Part shown: one piece after another, positions 18,753-26,272 of the stretch | Position numbering within the stretch: position 1 is the stretch's first letter | How the letters are laid out: each line of letters opens with the position of its first letter | Origin: Pseudomonas sp. | Lineage (GTDB): Bacteria; Pseudomonadota; Gammaproteobacteria; Pseudomonadales; Pseudomonadaceae | Direction of reading: 5' to 3' | NCBI RefSeq assembly: GCF_030690725.1 | Contig: NZ_JAUYGD010000089.1 | Coordinates: 1-64,000 of the forward strand | Length of the DNA: 64,000 nt | Notes under the pieces: generated by a model | What the model saw: only the letters and a program-made list of their open reading frames with translations | Told to the model about the DNA's origin: nothing | The model's database searches: none | Made by a program: the position numbers and the translations under genes

Positions 18753-19260
18753 CTTATTGACTCCTTGATGGGGCGGTTTGGGTGTGCGCTGATCGTCATG
18801 CCTGGGCCTGTGATCAGCAGGTACTGCCTGCAGCAATGGCCTCGCCAGATGGCGCGGCGTACAACCTGAAGCCTTGTGGGCTTCTGTTCGTTTAGGTCGG
18901 GCCAATGGGCCAGGCCTGGGGTTTCAATGTAGATAGCTGTGACATGTTTATTTTCATAAAGCTACTTATTAGAAATATTTGTGTCAAATGCGTTTTGTCG
19001 GACAAATGGCTCAAGCCGCTCTAGCGCGGTGCATAGCTGCTGGTGAAGATTTTTTTGGCGTCGTTGCAGCGGCCAGATGGCGGCGCTAAAGGGTTGAACA
19101 GGTTTTCCTGTTGGTATATAAAATTTCACGAAACAAGATTGTGAAAATTTAAATTCACTGTCGAAGGCCAGGGCTGGCGCGGTGTTTTACCTGCTGCAGG
19201 GAGGCGCTGACGGGACCGGAACACCGGCTCGCACGAATTCTCATAACAAGAGCAATAAGA
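18753..19260. promoter_or_regulatory. Divergent control region of the cyanophycin locus with an operator-like cluster
   Basis: This 508-bp region separates the two arms and must carry both promoters. An unusually AT-rich block at 19121-19158 holds three half-sites: TTCAC (19125-19129), GTGAA (19141-19145) and TTCAC (19154-19158). The first two sit in the inverted repeat AAATTTCAC...GTGAAAATTT, and the last two make GTGAA-N8-TTCAC. A second AT-rich patch lies at 18940-18990. The arrangement suggests a regulator site close to the plus-strand promoter, most simply for the RpiR protein of the locus. Confidence 0.5.
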
Positions 19261-21030
19261 ATGAAAAAGCAGCTGAACAAACGCGTGGCGGCGGCCGCCC
19301 TGATCCTTTCCTGTGCAAGCTCTGCAGCCCTGGCTGAAGGTCATCTATTGGCCGTCGGCGGCATGCTGCGCGCGAGCAATGCGCCGGTGTATGCCAAGTT
19401 CATCGAACTGGCCGGTGGGCAGAAAGAAGCGCGCATCGTGATCATGCCAACCGCCAGCGGCAGCCAGGGTTCGAGCAAGCGCTTTATGAGCGAGTTGGTG
19501 GCGTTGGGTATCCCGGCCGAGCGCATCAGCATCGTCGGCATCGACAAGAGCAACTACCAGACAACCATGAACGATGCTGCCGTGGTCAAGCCACTGAGTG
19601 AGGCCAGCGCAGTGTGGTTTGTCGGTGGCGATCAGGCGCGCATCGCCCGCGCGCTGTTCAATGCCGATGGCAGCCCGTCGCTGCTGATGCAGGCAGTGCG
19701 CAAGGTGTATGACAAGGGCGGCGTGGTCGCCGGTACCAGCGCCGGTGCCAGCATTCTTGGCGCGCAGATGCCCACCGCCTATGGCGTGGTCATGGACACC
19801 CTGGACTTCGGCGTGGCCAGCAAGGCCGATCAGCGCGGCGCTGCGGTGCTGAAAGGCTCGGGCCTGTTCAGCGGCGGCATCATCGACCAACACCTCGACC
19901 AGATCGAGGAAACCAGCACCGGCCGCGCTGCGCGCATGGCTGCTTACCTTGCCGATCAAAAGTCCACACGCGGCTTCGGCCTGGATACCAACACCGCCAT
20001 GTGGGTAAACCCCGAGGGCCAGGTGCAGGTGCTGGGTGAGGGCTACCTGACCGTAATGGACGCCAGCCAGGCCGAAAAGACATTCGGTGTATACGGCACC
20101 CAGTTGAGCAACGTGCGCCTGGCCATGCTCGGCAATGGCGACCGCTATGACCTGGCCAGCGGCAAGGTGCAGCCCGCCGAAGGCAAAGCCGCCATCGAGG
20201 CCGGTAACGAATACCTGGTGGGCAACCAGCTGATCACCGATCTGTCGGCCGTTTCGGCGATTGGCCGCGCGGTGCTCTATGGCCTGGCGGATAACACCGC
20301 GAGCCGTCAAATCGGCCTGATGACCCGCTACAACCCGCTCAACGGCTACCACTACGGTTACCGGTTCGAGTTCAGTAAAACCGCTGACTTCAGTGCCCAC
20401 AGCCAGTTCTACGATTCGCTGACCAACTACAGCGTCAACGGTGTGCGCCTGGATATTCGCCCGGTCAACGCCAGCCTTGGCGATCCGGCGAGCAGCGCCC
20501 CTAAAGATGCCGGCAACGGCGCGGCGGGCGATGCGATTCGCGCCGTGAGCTTCCGTGGCCTGATGACCCTCAACGGGCAGAACGCCTTCGAGCCGCAACG
20601 GCCGATCAGCCGCCTGGAGCTGGCCAACGCCCTGCAGATGACCCTGGCCGCCGAGCCCAAGCTGGATGCGCTGCCCAAGCTCACGGACATCGGCGCAGAT
20701 GACCCGATGCGTGATCAGCTCAACGCGGTGCTTTCCAATGGCTGGATGACCAGCGCGGATGCCTTCGCCGGCAATCAGCCGGTTACCCGCAAGGAATGGG
20801 CGCTGGCCTGCAAGGCACTGGTCGAGCGCTATCAAGGCATAAGCCTGGCGAAAACCGCCGCGCTGACGGATCTCGCTGGCGTCGATAAAACCTTTGCCGA
20901 CGCTGCCAGCCTGACGGTGGGCGAGGGTTGGTTGCAGGCCGAGAAGGGCCGCTTCAACCCGGATGCTCCGGTGAGCCGAGCCGAAGTGGCGCAGACCCTG
21001 GCCAAGGTTAGCGGCGTGCTCAAGCTCTGA
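19261..21030 (+). CDS. Exported cyanophycinase-family (S51) protein with S-layer-homology-like repeats
   Basis: The 589-residue protein has a signal peptide (to about ALA-EG) and a peptidase S51/cyanophycinase domain: AVGGMLRASNAPVYAKFIELAGG, FVGGDQARI (D124-Q125) and the nucleophile elbow GTSAG with S160. H211 follows in IIDQHLDQIEE. In ordinary cyanophycinases that histidine is followed by an Arg-rich ERGRxGR loop; here it is replaced by LDQIEETSTGRAAR, so activity or specificity may differ. From about residue 425 to the end come three S-layer-homology-like repeats, each with an F-x-P-x2-P-[IV]-[ST]-R-x-E core (FEPQRPISRLE, NQPVTRKE, FNPDAPVSRAE). It leads the plus arm, next to transporter genes. 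Anchoring to the cell surface is the natural guess for the repeats. Confidence 0.8.
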   Translation: MKKQLNKRVAAAALILSCASSAALAEGHLLAVGGMLRASNAPVYAKFIELAGGQKEARIVIMPTASGSQGSSKRFMSELVALGIPAERISIVGIDKSNYQTTMNDAAVVKPLSEASAVWFVGGDQARIARALFNADGSPSLLMQAVRKVYDKGGVVAGTSAGASILGAQMPTAYGVVMDTLDFGVASKADQRGAAVLKGSGLFSGGIIDQHLDQIEETSTGRAARMAAYLADQKSTRGFGLDTNTAMWVNPEGQVQVLGEGYLTVMDASQAEKTFGVYGTQLSNVRLAMLGNGDRYDLASGKVQPAEGKAAIEAGNEYLVGNQLITDLSAVSAIGRAVLYGLADNTASRQIGLMTRYNPLNGYHYGYRFEFSKTADFSAHSQFYDSLTNYSVNGVRLDIRPVNASLGDPASSAPKDAGNGAAGDAIRAVSFRGLMTLNGQNAFEPQRPISRLELANALQMTLAAEPKLDALPKLTDIGADDPMRDQLNAVLSNGWMTSADAFAGNQPVTRKEWALACKALVERYQGISLAKTAALTDLAGVDKTFADAASLTVGEGWLQAEKGRFNPDAPVSRAEVAQTLAKVSGVLKL

Positions 21031-21084
21031 GTTAAAGCGCCAAGCGCCGCGCGTAGCCGCGGCGCCCCAATCACCGACAAGACC

Positions 21085-21420
21085 ATGAGTCCCTGTATGC
21101 AACTGAGCAGGCTGGAATCCTTCGCCCTGGAAAAACTCCTGCAGCCGCTGCAGCGCGCCGAGCTGGCTGCCGTGCAGCCGTCGCTGCAGGTGTTGCAGCG
21201 GGTGCAAACCAGCGCCGGTTTCTACTCGATTATCCAGCTGCCGAAAGGCATTGCGGCGTTGCCGCAGAACCACGAACTGGAGTGGCCATTCAAGCTCAAG
21301 CGCCTGAAGGCCAAGGGTTATTTCGTTTGCTGGGCGGAGTCGTCAGCGACCCTGTGCCTGGAGGCGGTGATCAGCAAGGGCGTGTGTCCGCCCGAGCTGT
21401 CGCTGGAGCAGTTTGCCTAG
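21085..21420 (+). CDS. Small protein of unknown function in the cyanophycin locus
   Basis: The 111-residue product (or 107 from a second ATG at 21097) has no signal peptide or membrane segment and should be cytoplasmic. It begins with an amphipathic helix (LSRLESFALEKLLQPLQRAELAAVQP) and continues with a mixed region ending GYFVCWAESSATLCLEAVISKGVCPPELSLEQFA. I do not recognise a family. The gene lies 54 bp after the first cyanophycinase-like gene and 79 bp before oprD, in one direction, and its codon use resembles its neighbours, so it is probably a real member of the operon. Confidence 0.55.
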   Translation: MSPCMQLSRLESFALEKLLQPLQRAELAAVQPSLQVLQRVQTSAGFYSIIQLPKGIAALPQNHELEWPFKLKRLKAKGYFVCWAESSATLCLEAVISKGVCPPELSLEQFA

Positions 21421-21499
21421 CGGCAGTGCTGGAAGGAATGCGTCGCTGCCCAGCGACGGATTTTCGAGATGTTCAATAAAAAAACCAATGGAGTAAGCC

Positions 21500-22783
21500 A
21501 TGAACGTTGTAAAACTGAGCCTGATCGCCCTGGCAGTTGCCGCGGCCAGCTCGCAACTGGCAGTCGCCGGTGACCAGCAAGAGTCCAAGGGCTTTATCGA
21601 AGACAGCAGCCTGAAGCTGCTCAATCGTAATTTCTACATGCAGCGCAACTTCCTCAACAGCCAGCGCAACACCCGTGATGAGTGGGCGCATGGCATGCAG
21701 CTGCACTACTCGTCCGGTTTCACCCAGGGCACTGTCGGCGTGGGTGCCGATGCATATGCCTATGGTGGTATCAAGCTGGACGGCGGCCGTGGTAGCCGTG
21801 GCAATGGCATCATGCCGGTCGACAGTGATGGCCGTATCGAGGACAACACCGGGCATATCGGCGGTGCGGTCAAGGCGCGTATCTCCTCTACCGAGCTGAA
21901 GTACGGTGAGCAGCGGCCGACTGCCCCAGTGTTCGCCACTGGCGATTCGCGTCTGTTGCCTGAGACTGCCACCGGCTTTCAGCTGTCGAGCAGCGAGATC
22001 GACAACCTGTCCCTTGAGGCAGGTCATTTCACCGCGATCAATCGCCGTAACTCGAGCAATTCCGATGGCGAGCTGACCAGCGAATACGCCGAAGTGGAAG
22101 CGCGTAGCGTCGATTTCGTCGGCGGTACCTACAACTTCACCGACAACCTCAGTGTGGCGCTCTACGGCAGCGAAGCCGAAGACATCTGGCGTCAGTACTT
22201 CGCCAACGTCTACTACACCATCCCACTGGCTGACGATCAGTCGCTGAACTTCGATCTGGTGGCTTACAAGACCGATGAGCAGGGCAAGGCGCTGGCTGGT
22301 GATCTGGATACCCTGACCTACTCGCTGAAAGCCGCCTACAGCTTCGGCGCGCACAAGCTCAGCCTGGCGTACCAGAAGGTCAATGGCGATGAGTTCTTCG
22401 ACTACATCGGTGGCGACTCGATCTGGCTGGCCAACTCCGTGCAGTACTCCGACTTCAACGCCCCCAATGAGCGTTCCGTGCAGGTGCGTTACGACCTGAA
22501 CATGGCGAGCTTCGGCGTACCGGGCCTGAGCTTTATGGCGCGCTATATCAAGGGTGACCAGATCGATGGCACCAAGGCCGATCCGAATGGTGCCTTCGCC
22601 GGTTGGGCGGGTGATGACGAGAAACATTGGGAGCGTGATTTGGAGGCCAAGTACGTGGTGCAGTCCGGTGCCGCCAAGGACCTGTCCCTGCGTCTGCGCC
22701 AGGCCTCGCATCGCTCCACTGCGTTCGACAACGACCTCGACGAAGTGCGTCTGATCATCGAGTACCCGCTGAGCATTCTGTAA
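21500..22783 (+). CDS. OprD family outer-membrane porin
   Basis: The 427-residue protein has a signal peptide (to about AVA-GD) and the typical OprD start GFIEDSSLKLLNRNFYMQRNF. Repeated beta-strands follow (WAHGMQLHYSSGF, GVGADAYAYGGIKLDGG, TELKYGEQRPTAPVFATGDSRLLPETATGFQL, NFTDNLSVALYGSE) and it ends in VRLIIEYPLSIL. OprD porins take up basic amino acids, small peptides or carboxylates. Placed between cyanophycinase-like and binding-protein genes it is a good candidate for letting beta-Asp-Arg dipeptides or arginine across the outer membrane. The start has GGAG upstream. A terminator follows at 22862. Confidence 0.92.
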   Translation: MNVVKLSLIALAVAAASSQLAVAGDQQESKGFIEDSSLKLLNRNFYMQRNFLNSQRNTRDEWAHGMQLHYSSGFTQGTVGVGADAYAYGGIKLDGGRGSRGNGIMPVDSDGRIEDNTGHIGGAVKARISSTELKYGEQRPTAPVFATGDSRLLPETATGFQLSSSEIDNLSLEAGHFTAINRRNSSNSDGELTSEYAEVEARSVDFVGGTYNFTDNLSVALYGSEAEDIWRQYFANVYYTIPLADDQSLNFDLVAYKTDEQGKALAGDLDTLTYSLKAAYSFGAHKLSLAYQKVNGDEFFDYIGGDSIWLANSVQYSDFNAPNERSVQVRYDLNMASFGVPGLSFMARYIKGDQIDGTKADPNGAFAGWAGDDEKHWERDLEAKYVVQSGAAKDLSLRLRQASHRSTAFDNDLDEVRLIIEYPLSIL

Positions 22784-22861
22784 GGCAGTCGCCGGCCGCT
22801 CATGCTGGTGAAGCGGCCGGTTGGTTATTCAAGGTCAGCTCCCATTGCTCCTTTGGCCTTA

Positions 22862-22888
22862 AGGCGCCCTGTGCGGCGCCTCTTTTCT
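22862..22888 (+). terminator. Terminator after oprD
   Basis: AGGCGCC-CTGTGC-GGCGCCT is followed by CTTTTCT. A further stem, CCGGCCGCT...AGCGGCCGG, lies just upstream at about 22792-22820. The next gene, a binding protein, therefore may need its own promoter or depend on partial read-through. Confidence 0.65.
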
Positions 22889-22953
22889 CGGCTTTGGAGC
22901 CTGGCCTCTGACCCCAGGCTGTCTCTCTGGCAGCGCTTGCAAGGGGCACTGAA

Positions 22954-23718
22954 ATGTTACGAGCAACCCTCTTTATGCTGGGCGTGATGCTGCTAGGCGG
23001 CGTTCAGGCACAGCCCCTGCGTATCGCCATGGAAGGGCAGTTTCCGCCCTTCGAGGAAGTCGATGCGGCGGGCCAATTACGCGGCTTCAACGTCGATATC
23101 GGTATGGCGCTGTGCGAGGCCATGGCGGCAGATTGTCAGCTGGTCAGATTTGCCTGGGATGATTTGATTCCGGCACTCAATGAACAGCGTGCGGACCTGA
23201 TTCTGGCGTCCATGTCGATTACTGCACAACGCGCCGAGCTGGTCGACTTCACCGCCAAATATGCGCAAACCCCGGCCTTTTTTTTCGCCCGCAAGGGCCT
23301 GGTCAACCAGGTGATCATCACCCCCAGGCGCATTTCCGGTAAACGCCTGGGTGTGCAGCGCGACACCACCTATGACCGCTTCCTCACTGACAAATACCAG
23401 CAGCACACCGAGCTGCTGCGCTTTGACTCAGCCGAGGGCATGTACCAGGCGCTAGGCGCAGGGCACGTCGATCTGGTGCTGGATGACGCGGTGTCTGGCT
23501 ATTTCGGCTTTCTCGACACGGCCCTGGGCCAGGGGTTCGAGCAGGTTGGCAACCAGGTGGTGGCCCCCAAGCACTTTGGCAAAGGCCAGGGCATCGCCGT
23601 GCGCAAGGGCGATCAGGTGCTGCGTGAGCGGCTGGACCGAGCGCTCAGCGTGATTCTCAGCAACGGCGTCTACAAGCGCATCGAGAAGCAGTACTTCAAA
23701 CAATTCACGGTGTATTAG
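22954..23718 (+). CDS. Periplasmic binding protein in the cyanophycin locus (second of two)
   Basis: A 254-residue family 3 solute-binding protein with a signal peptide (to about VQA-QP). Motifs: RIAMEGQFPPFEEVDAAGQLRGFNVDIGMALC, ASMSITAQRAELVDFTAKYAQTPAFFF, KRLGVQRDTTYDRFLTDKY and LVLDDAVSGYFGF. It resembles the protein at 17976-18752 but differs in the ligand-contact stretches (for example TPAFFFARKG in place of TPGKLAMKAG). No permease genes are adjacent on this strand, so it presumably feeds the same transporter. One protein may carry dipeptide and the other free arginine; that is inference. Confidence 0.85.
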   Translation: MLRATLFMLGVMLLGGVQAQPLRIAMEGQFPPFEEVDAAGQLRGFNVDIGMALCEAMAADCQLVRFAWDDLIPALNEQRADLILASMSITAQRAELVDFTAKYAQTPAFFFARKGLVNQVIITPRRISGKRLGVQRDTTYDRFLTDKYQQHTELLRFDSAEGMYQALGAGHVDLVLDDAVSGYFGFLDTALGQGFEQVGNQVVAPKHFGKGQGIAVRKGDQVLRERLDRALSVILSNGVYKRIEKQYFKQFTVY

Positions 23719-23827
23719 CCGAAGGAGTCAGCCACCCAGAGAGCCATGCGGCGTTATCTGCAGCAGTTCCCGTTTTACAACTCTCACAACAAGCGTGCGC
23801 CGAGCGCACATCGGAGAACTCATACCC

Positions 23828-25087
23828 ATGATCAGATCATTTTTGCGTTGCAGTGCTTTACTGCTCGCCCTACTACCCATCACCGGTTACAGCGCCGGCC
23901 CGCTGATATTGATTGGCGGCGGCCTCAAGGATGACAACACGGCGATCTATCAGCGCCTGATCCAGCTGGCTGGTGGCAGCGGCCAGGCGCGAATCGGCGT
24001 TATTACCGCTGCTTCGATCCCGGAAAGTGCCGACCCGGCAGCGGGTACGGCCAATGCCGCCAACTCCAAAGCCAATGGTGCGTTCTATGCCCAGTTGCTG
24101 AAGACCTACGGCGCTGTCGATGCGCAGTGGATTCCCATTGATCTGGACAAAATAAGCAATAACAGTAACCCGCAGGTGGTCGCGCAGATCAACAGCATGA
24201 CCGGGTTCTTTTTTGGTGGCGGCGACCAGTCGCGCCTGACCCAGACCCTGCAAACCGCGACCCGTGCCGACAGCCCAGCCTTGGCGGCGATTCGTGCGCG
24301 GCATAACGCTGGCGCGGTATTGGCGGGTACCAGCGCCGGCACTGCGATCATGGTGCAGGGGCCGATGGTCACCGGCGGCGAAAGTTATAACGGCCTGCGT
24401 TATGGCGTGTACACCTCGCCGGGTGGCGATGACCTGTCCTACGACATGCAGGGCGGTTTTGGCTTCTTCAATTACGGTTTGCTCGATACCCACTTCAGCG
24501 AGCGCGGCCGTCAGGGCCGCATCGTGCGCCTGGCAGATCACACCCAGGTGCCGTTTGCCTTCGGCGTCGATGAAAACACCGCGTTGCTGGTGCAGAACAA
24601 CGCAACCCTGGGGCAGGTGGAAATGGAGGTTGTTGGTGAAAACGGCGTATTTATTTTCGATCTGCGCAACAAGGAGCGCGGCACCGGCAGCAGCTACGCC
24701 TTGTATGACGTGCTGGGTAGCTACCTGACGGCGGGTGATCGCTATCGCCCGGTAACCGGCCAGTTCGTCATCGCCAGCGGCAAGACCAGCTTGCGCGGCC
24801 GCGAGCGCTACAGCTCGGCGATGACCGCCTCCACCGATATTTTCAGCAGCCCGAACAACAGCACCAGCGCTGGCCGGCGCAAACCGCGCGAGTTCGTCAA
24901 AGTCAGCGCCGATCTGTTCGACAGCCGCGTGACCACGACTCTGGGGCGTACTTATGAAACCAACCCGCGCTTTCGCGTCGATCTGTTCAAAAGCAGCCAG
25001 TTCGATAGCCACGGTTACCAGGGCACCGTTGGCGGCAAGAACATGCTTTCCTACCTGCGTTTGCTGATGGATTTCCGTCCTAACTAA
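23828..25087 (+). CDS. cphE: Secreted cyanophycinase, CphE type
   Basis: Hydrolyses cyanophycin to beta-Asp-Arg dipeptides outside the cell. The start at 23828 (GGAGA upstream) gives a signal peptide (MIRSFLRCSALLLALLPITG) and a 419-residue protein, about the length of the extracellular CphE of P. anguilliseptica. Family features: ILIGGGLKDDN near the N-terminus, FFGGGDQSRL, the nucleophile elbow GTSAG with S169, and the histidine loop DTHFSERGRQGRIVRL with H222 and its basic residues, all canonical, followed by FGVDENTALLV. The C-terminal third (about 300-419) is a beta-rich extension of extracellular forms. It is the last gene of the plus arm and ends at a strong terminator. Confidence 0.9.
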   Translation: MIRSFLRCSALLLALLPITGYSAGPLILIGGGLKDDNTAIYQRLIQLAGGSGQARIGVITAASIPESADPAAGTANAANSKANGAFYAQLLKTYGAVDAQWIPIDLDKISNNSNPQVVAQINSMTGFFFGGGDQSRLTQTLQTATRADSPALAAIRARHNAGAVLAGTSAGTAIMVQGPMVTGGESYNGLRYGVYTSPGGDDLSYDMQGGFGFFNYGLLDTHFSERGRQGRIVRLADHTQVPFAFGVDENTALLVQNNATLGQVEMEVVGENGVFIFDLRNKERGTGSSYALYDVLGSYLTAGDRYRPVTGQFVIASGKTSLRGRERYSSAMTASTDIFSSPNNSTSAGRRKPREFVKVSADLFDSRVTTTLGRTYETNPRFRVDLFKSSQFDSHGYQGTVGGKNMLSYLRLLMDFRPN

Positions 25088-25132
25088 GCGAACTGCGGCC
25101 CGCCGGCTTTTGCTGGCGGCGGCCACTGAGCG

Positions 25133-25165
25133 AAGCCACTTTCTGTTAGGAAGTGGCTTTGCTAT
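25133..25165 (+). terminator. Terminator after cphE
   Basis: AAGCCACTT (25133-25141) pairs with AAGTGGCTT (25151-25159), followed by TGCTATTTC. A GC-rich stem lies just ahead of it. The rest of 25166-25383 shows nothing but the upstream region of the response regulator. Confidence 0.75.
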
Positions 25166-25383
25166 TTCAGTTCTGTGGGCAAGGTTTCCTGCACGATGCG
25201 CGCATCTGCCCTACATTTCGCCTCAGTAACTGGCTGATTGTTCGGCTGTTGGCCCTCACGCAGAATGCGCCGCGCGTTTGGGGCTGGTCAGCCGGCTACC
25301 AGGCGTTGCACGATAACTATGCCAAGCCAGGGAGCGGTGTCTGCCAGTTGTACCGGGGTATGCCCCGTCTGAGGAGTCTGTAA

Positions 25384-26025
25384 ATGTCTGCGCGGGTTGT
25401 ATTGGTCGATGATCACGAACTGGTCCGTGCGGGCATTCGCTCGCTGCTGATCGAGGCAGGCTATCAGGTGGTGGCCGAGGGCAGTGATGGTGACCAGGTC
25501 GAGGCCCTAGTCGAAAGCCATCAGCCCGATGTGCTGCTGCTCGACCTGACCATGCGCCGCTGTTCGGGGCTGGAAGCGCTGACCATGGTGCGTTCACGCT
25601 GGCCGCAGCTGCCGGTGATTCTGCTGTCCATGCACGACACCCGCGACTATGTACTCAAGGCCATGCAGATGGGCGCAAGCGGCTATCTACTCAAGGATGC
25701 CGCAGTGATCGAACTGCAACTGGCCCTGCAATCGGTACTGGGCGGCCACCGTTACCTCAGCCCGCGAGTGGCCGGGCAGGTGATTGATGCGGCCTCCGGG
25801 CGCGGCGGTGAAGACCCGCTGGAGCTGCTTACCAGTCGCCAGCAGGAAGTGCTGTACTGGCTGGCCAAGGGCAAGAGCAACAAGGAAGTGGCGTTTATCC
25901 TCAACCTCAGCGTGAAAACTGTGGATACCCATCGTGCGCAGATCATGGAGCGCCTGGCCATTCGCGACCTCGCCGGCCTGGTGATGTATGCCCTGCGCCG
26001 CGGGATTATCAAGCTGGACGACTAA
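25384..26025 (+). CDS. Orphan NarL/FixJ-type response regulator
   Basis: The 213-residue protein has a receiver domain (acidic pair D9-D10, phospho-acceptor D54 in LLLDLTMRR, Lys in LLKDAA) and a C-terminal LuxR-type HTH (LTSRQQEVLYWLAKGKSNKEVAFILNLSVKTVDTHRAQIMERL). No histidine kinase gene is adjacent. A TACC-type palindrome cluster sits 11-48 bp after its stop and could be its own binding site in front of the chemosensory operon; alternatively it could act on the cyanophycin genes upstream. GAGGAGTCTGTAA precedes the ATG. Confidence 0.85.
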   Translation: MSARVVLVDDHELVRAGIRSLLIEAGYQVVAEGSDGDQVEALVESHQPDVLLLDLTMRRCSGLEALTMVRSRWPQLPVILLSMHDTRDYVLKAMQMGASGYLLKDAAVIELQLALQSVLGGHRYLSPRVAGQVIDAASGRGGEDPLELLTSRQQEVLYWLAKGKSNKEVAFILNLSVKTVDTHRAQIMERLAIRDLAGLVMYALRRGIIKLDD

Positions 26026-26035
26026 AACCGCGTTT

Positions 26036-26073
26036 TCTACCTAGGTAGATTTACCTGCGCCCACCGGTAAATC
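26036..26073. promoter_or_regulatory. Tandem palindromes, possible NarL-type operator
   Basis: TCTACCTAGGTAGA (26036-26049) is a perfect palindrome. It overlaps a second inverted repeat, GATTTACC (26048-26055) and GGTAAATC (26066-26073) with a 10-base spacer. All four half-sites share TACC, resembling the heptamers used by NarL-family regulators. It lies between the NarL-type gene and the chemosensory operon. Confidence 0.4.
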
Positions 26074-26150
26074 ACTGATAAGCCTTTTGGCGTCAATTTT
26101 ATAAGCTCACCGCAGCAGATGGCAGTAAGCCATCAGGTGGCTTGTCGCCG

Positions 26151-26177
26151 TTAAGTGCGTGGTCGGTTCGCTGATGC
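26151..26177 (+). promoter_or_regulatory. Weak sigma-28-like promoter candidate
   Basis: TTAAGTGC, an 11-base spacer and GCTGATGC match the FliA pattern TAAAGTTT-N11-GCCGATAA at 5 of 8 positions in each box with exact spacing. It lies about 95 bp ahead of the first gene of the chemosensory operon. The match is suggestive only. Confidence 0.25.
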
Positions 26178-26272
26178 TCTGAGCCTGACCTATAGTTTTT
26201 CCAGCGCGGCGCTGTGGCGTCGTGCTGTAACACGGGTAGCGCTAACCTCCCTCGTCAGTACCGAGAATCCCC

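Noticed and set aside
19345..21273. Long minus-strand open frame (642 codons) opposite the first cyanophycinase-like gene
   Set aside because: It is antisense to a gene with clear family motifs, has no recognisable domain and a composition rich in His, Gly and Ala typical of frames opposite high-GC genes.
22924..22940. Sigma-54-like sequence TGGCAGCGCTTGC ahead of the second binding-protein gene
   Set aside because: The GG and GC elements are separated by 8 bases rather than the required 10.
25153..25383. 76-codon plus-strand frame between cphE and the response regulator
   Set aside because: It starts inside the terminator hairpin, has no ribosome site and no plausible domain, and ends where the next gene's ribosome site lies.
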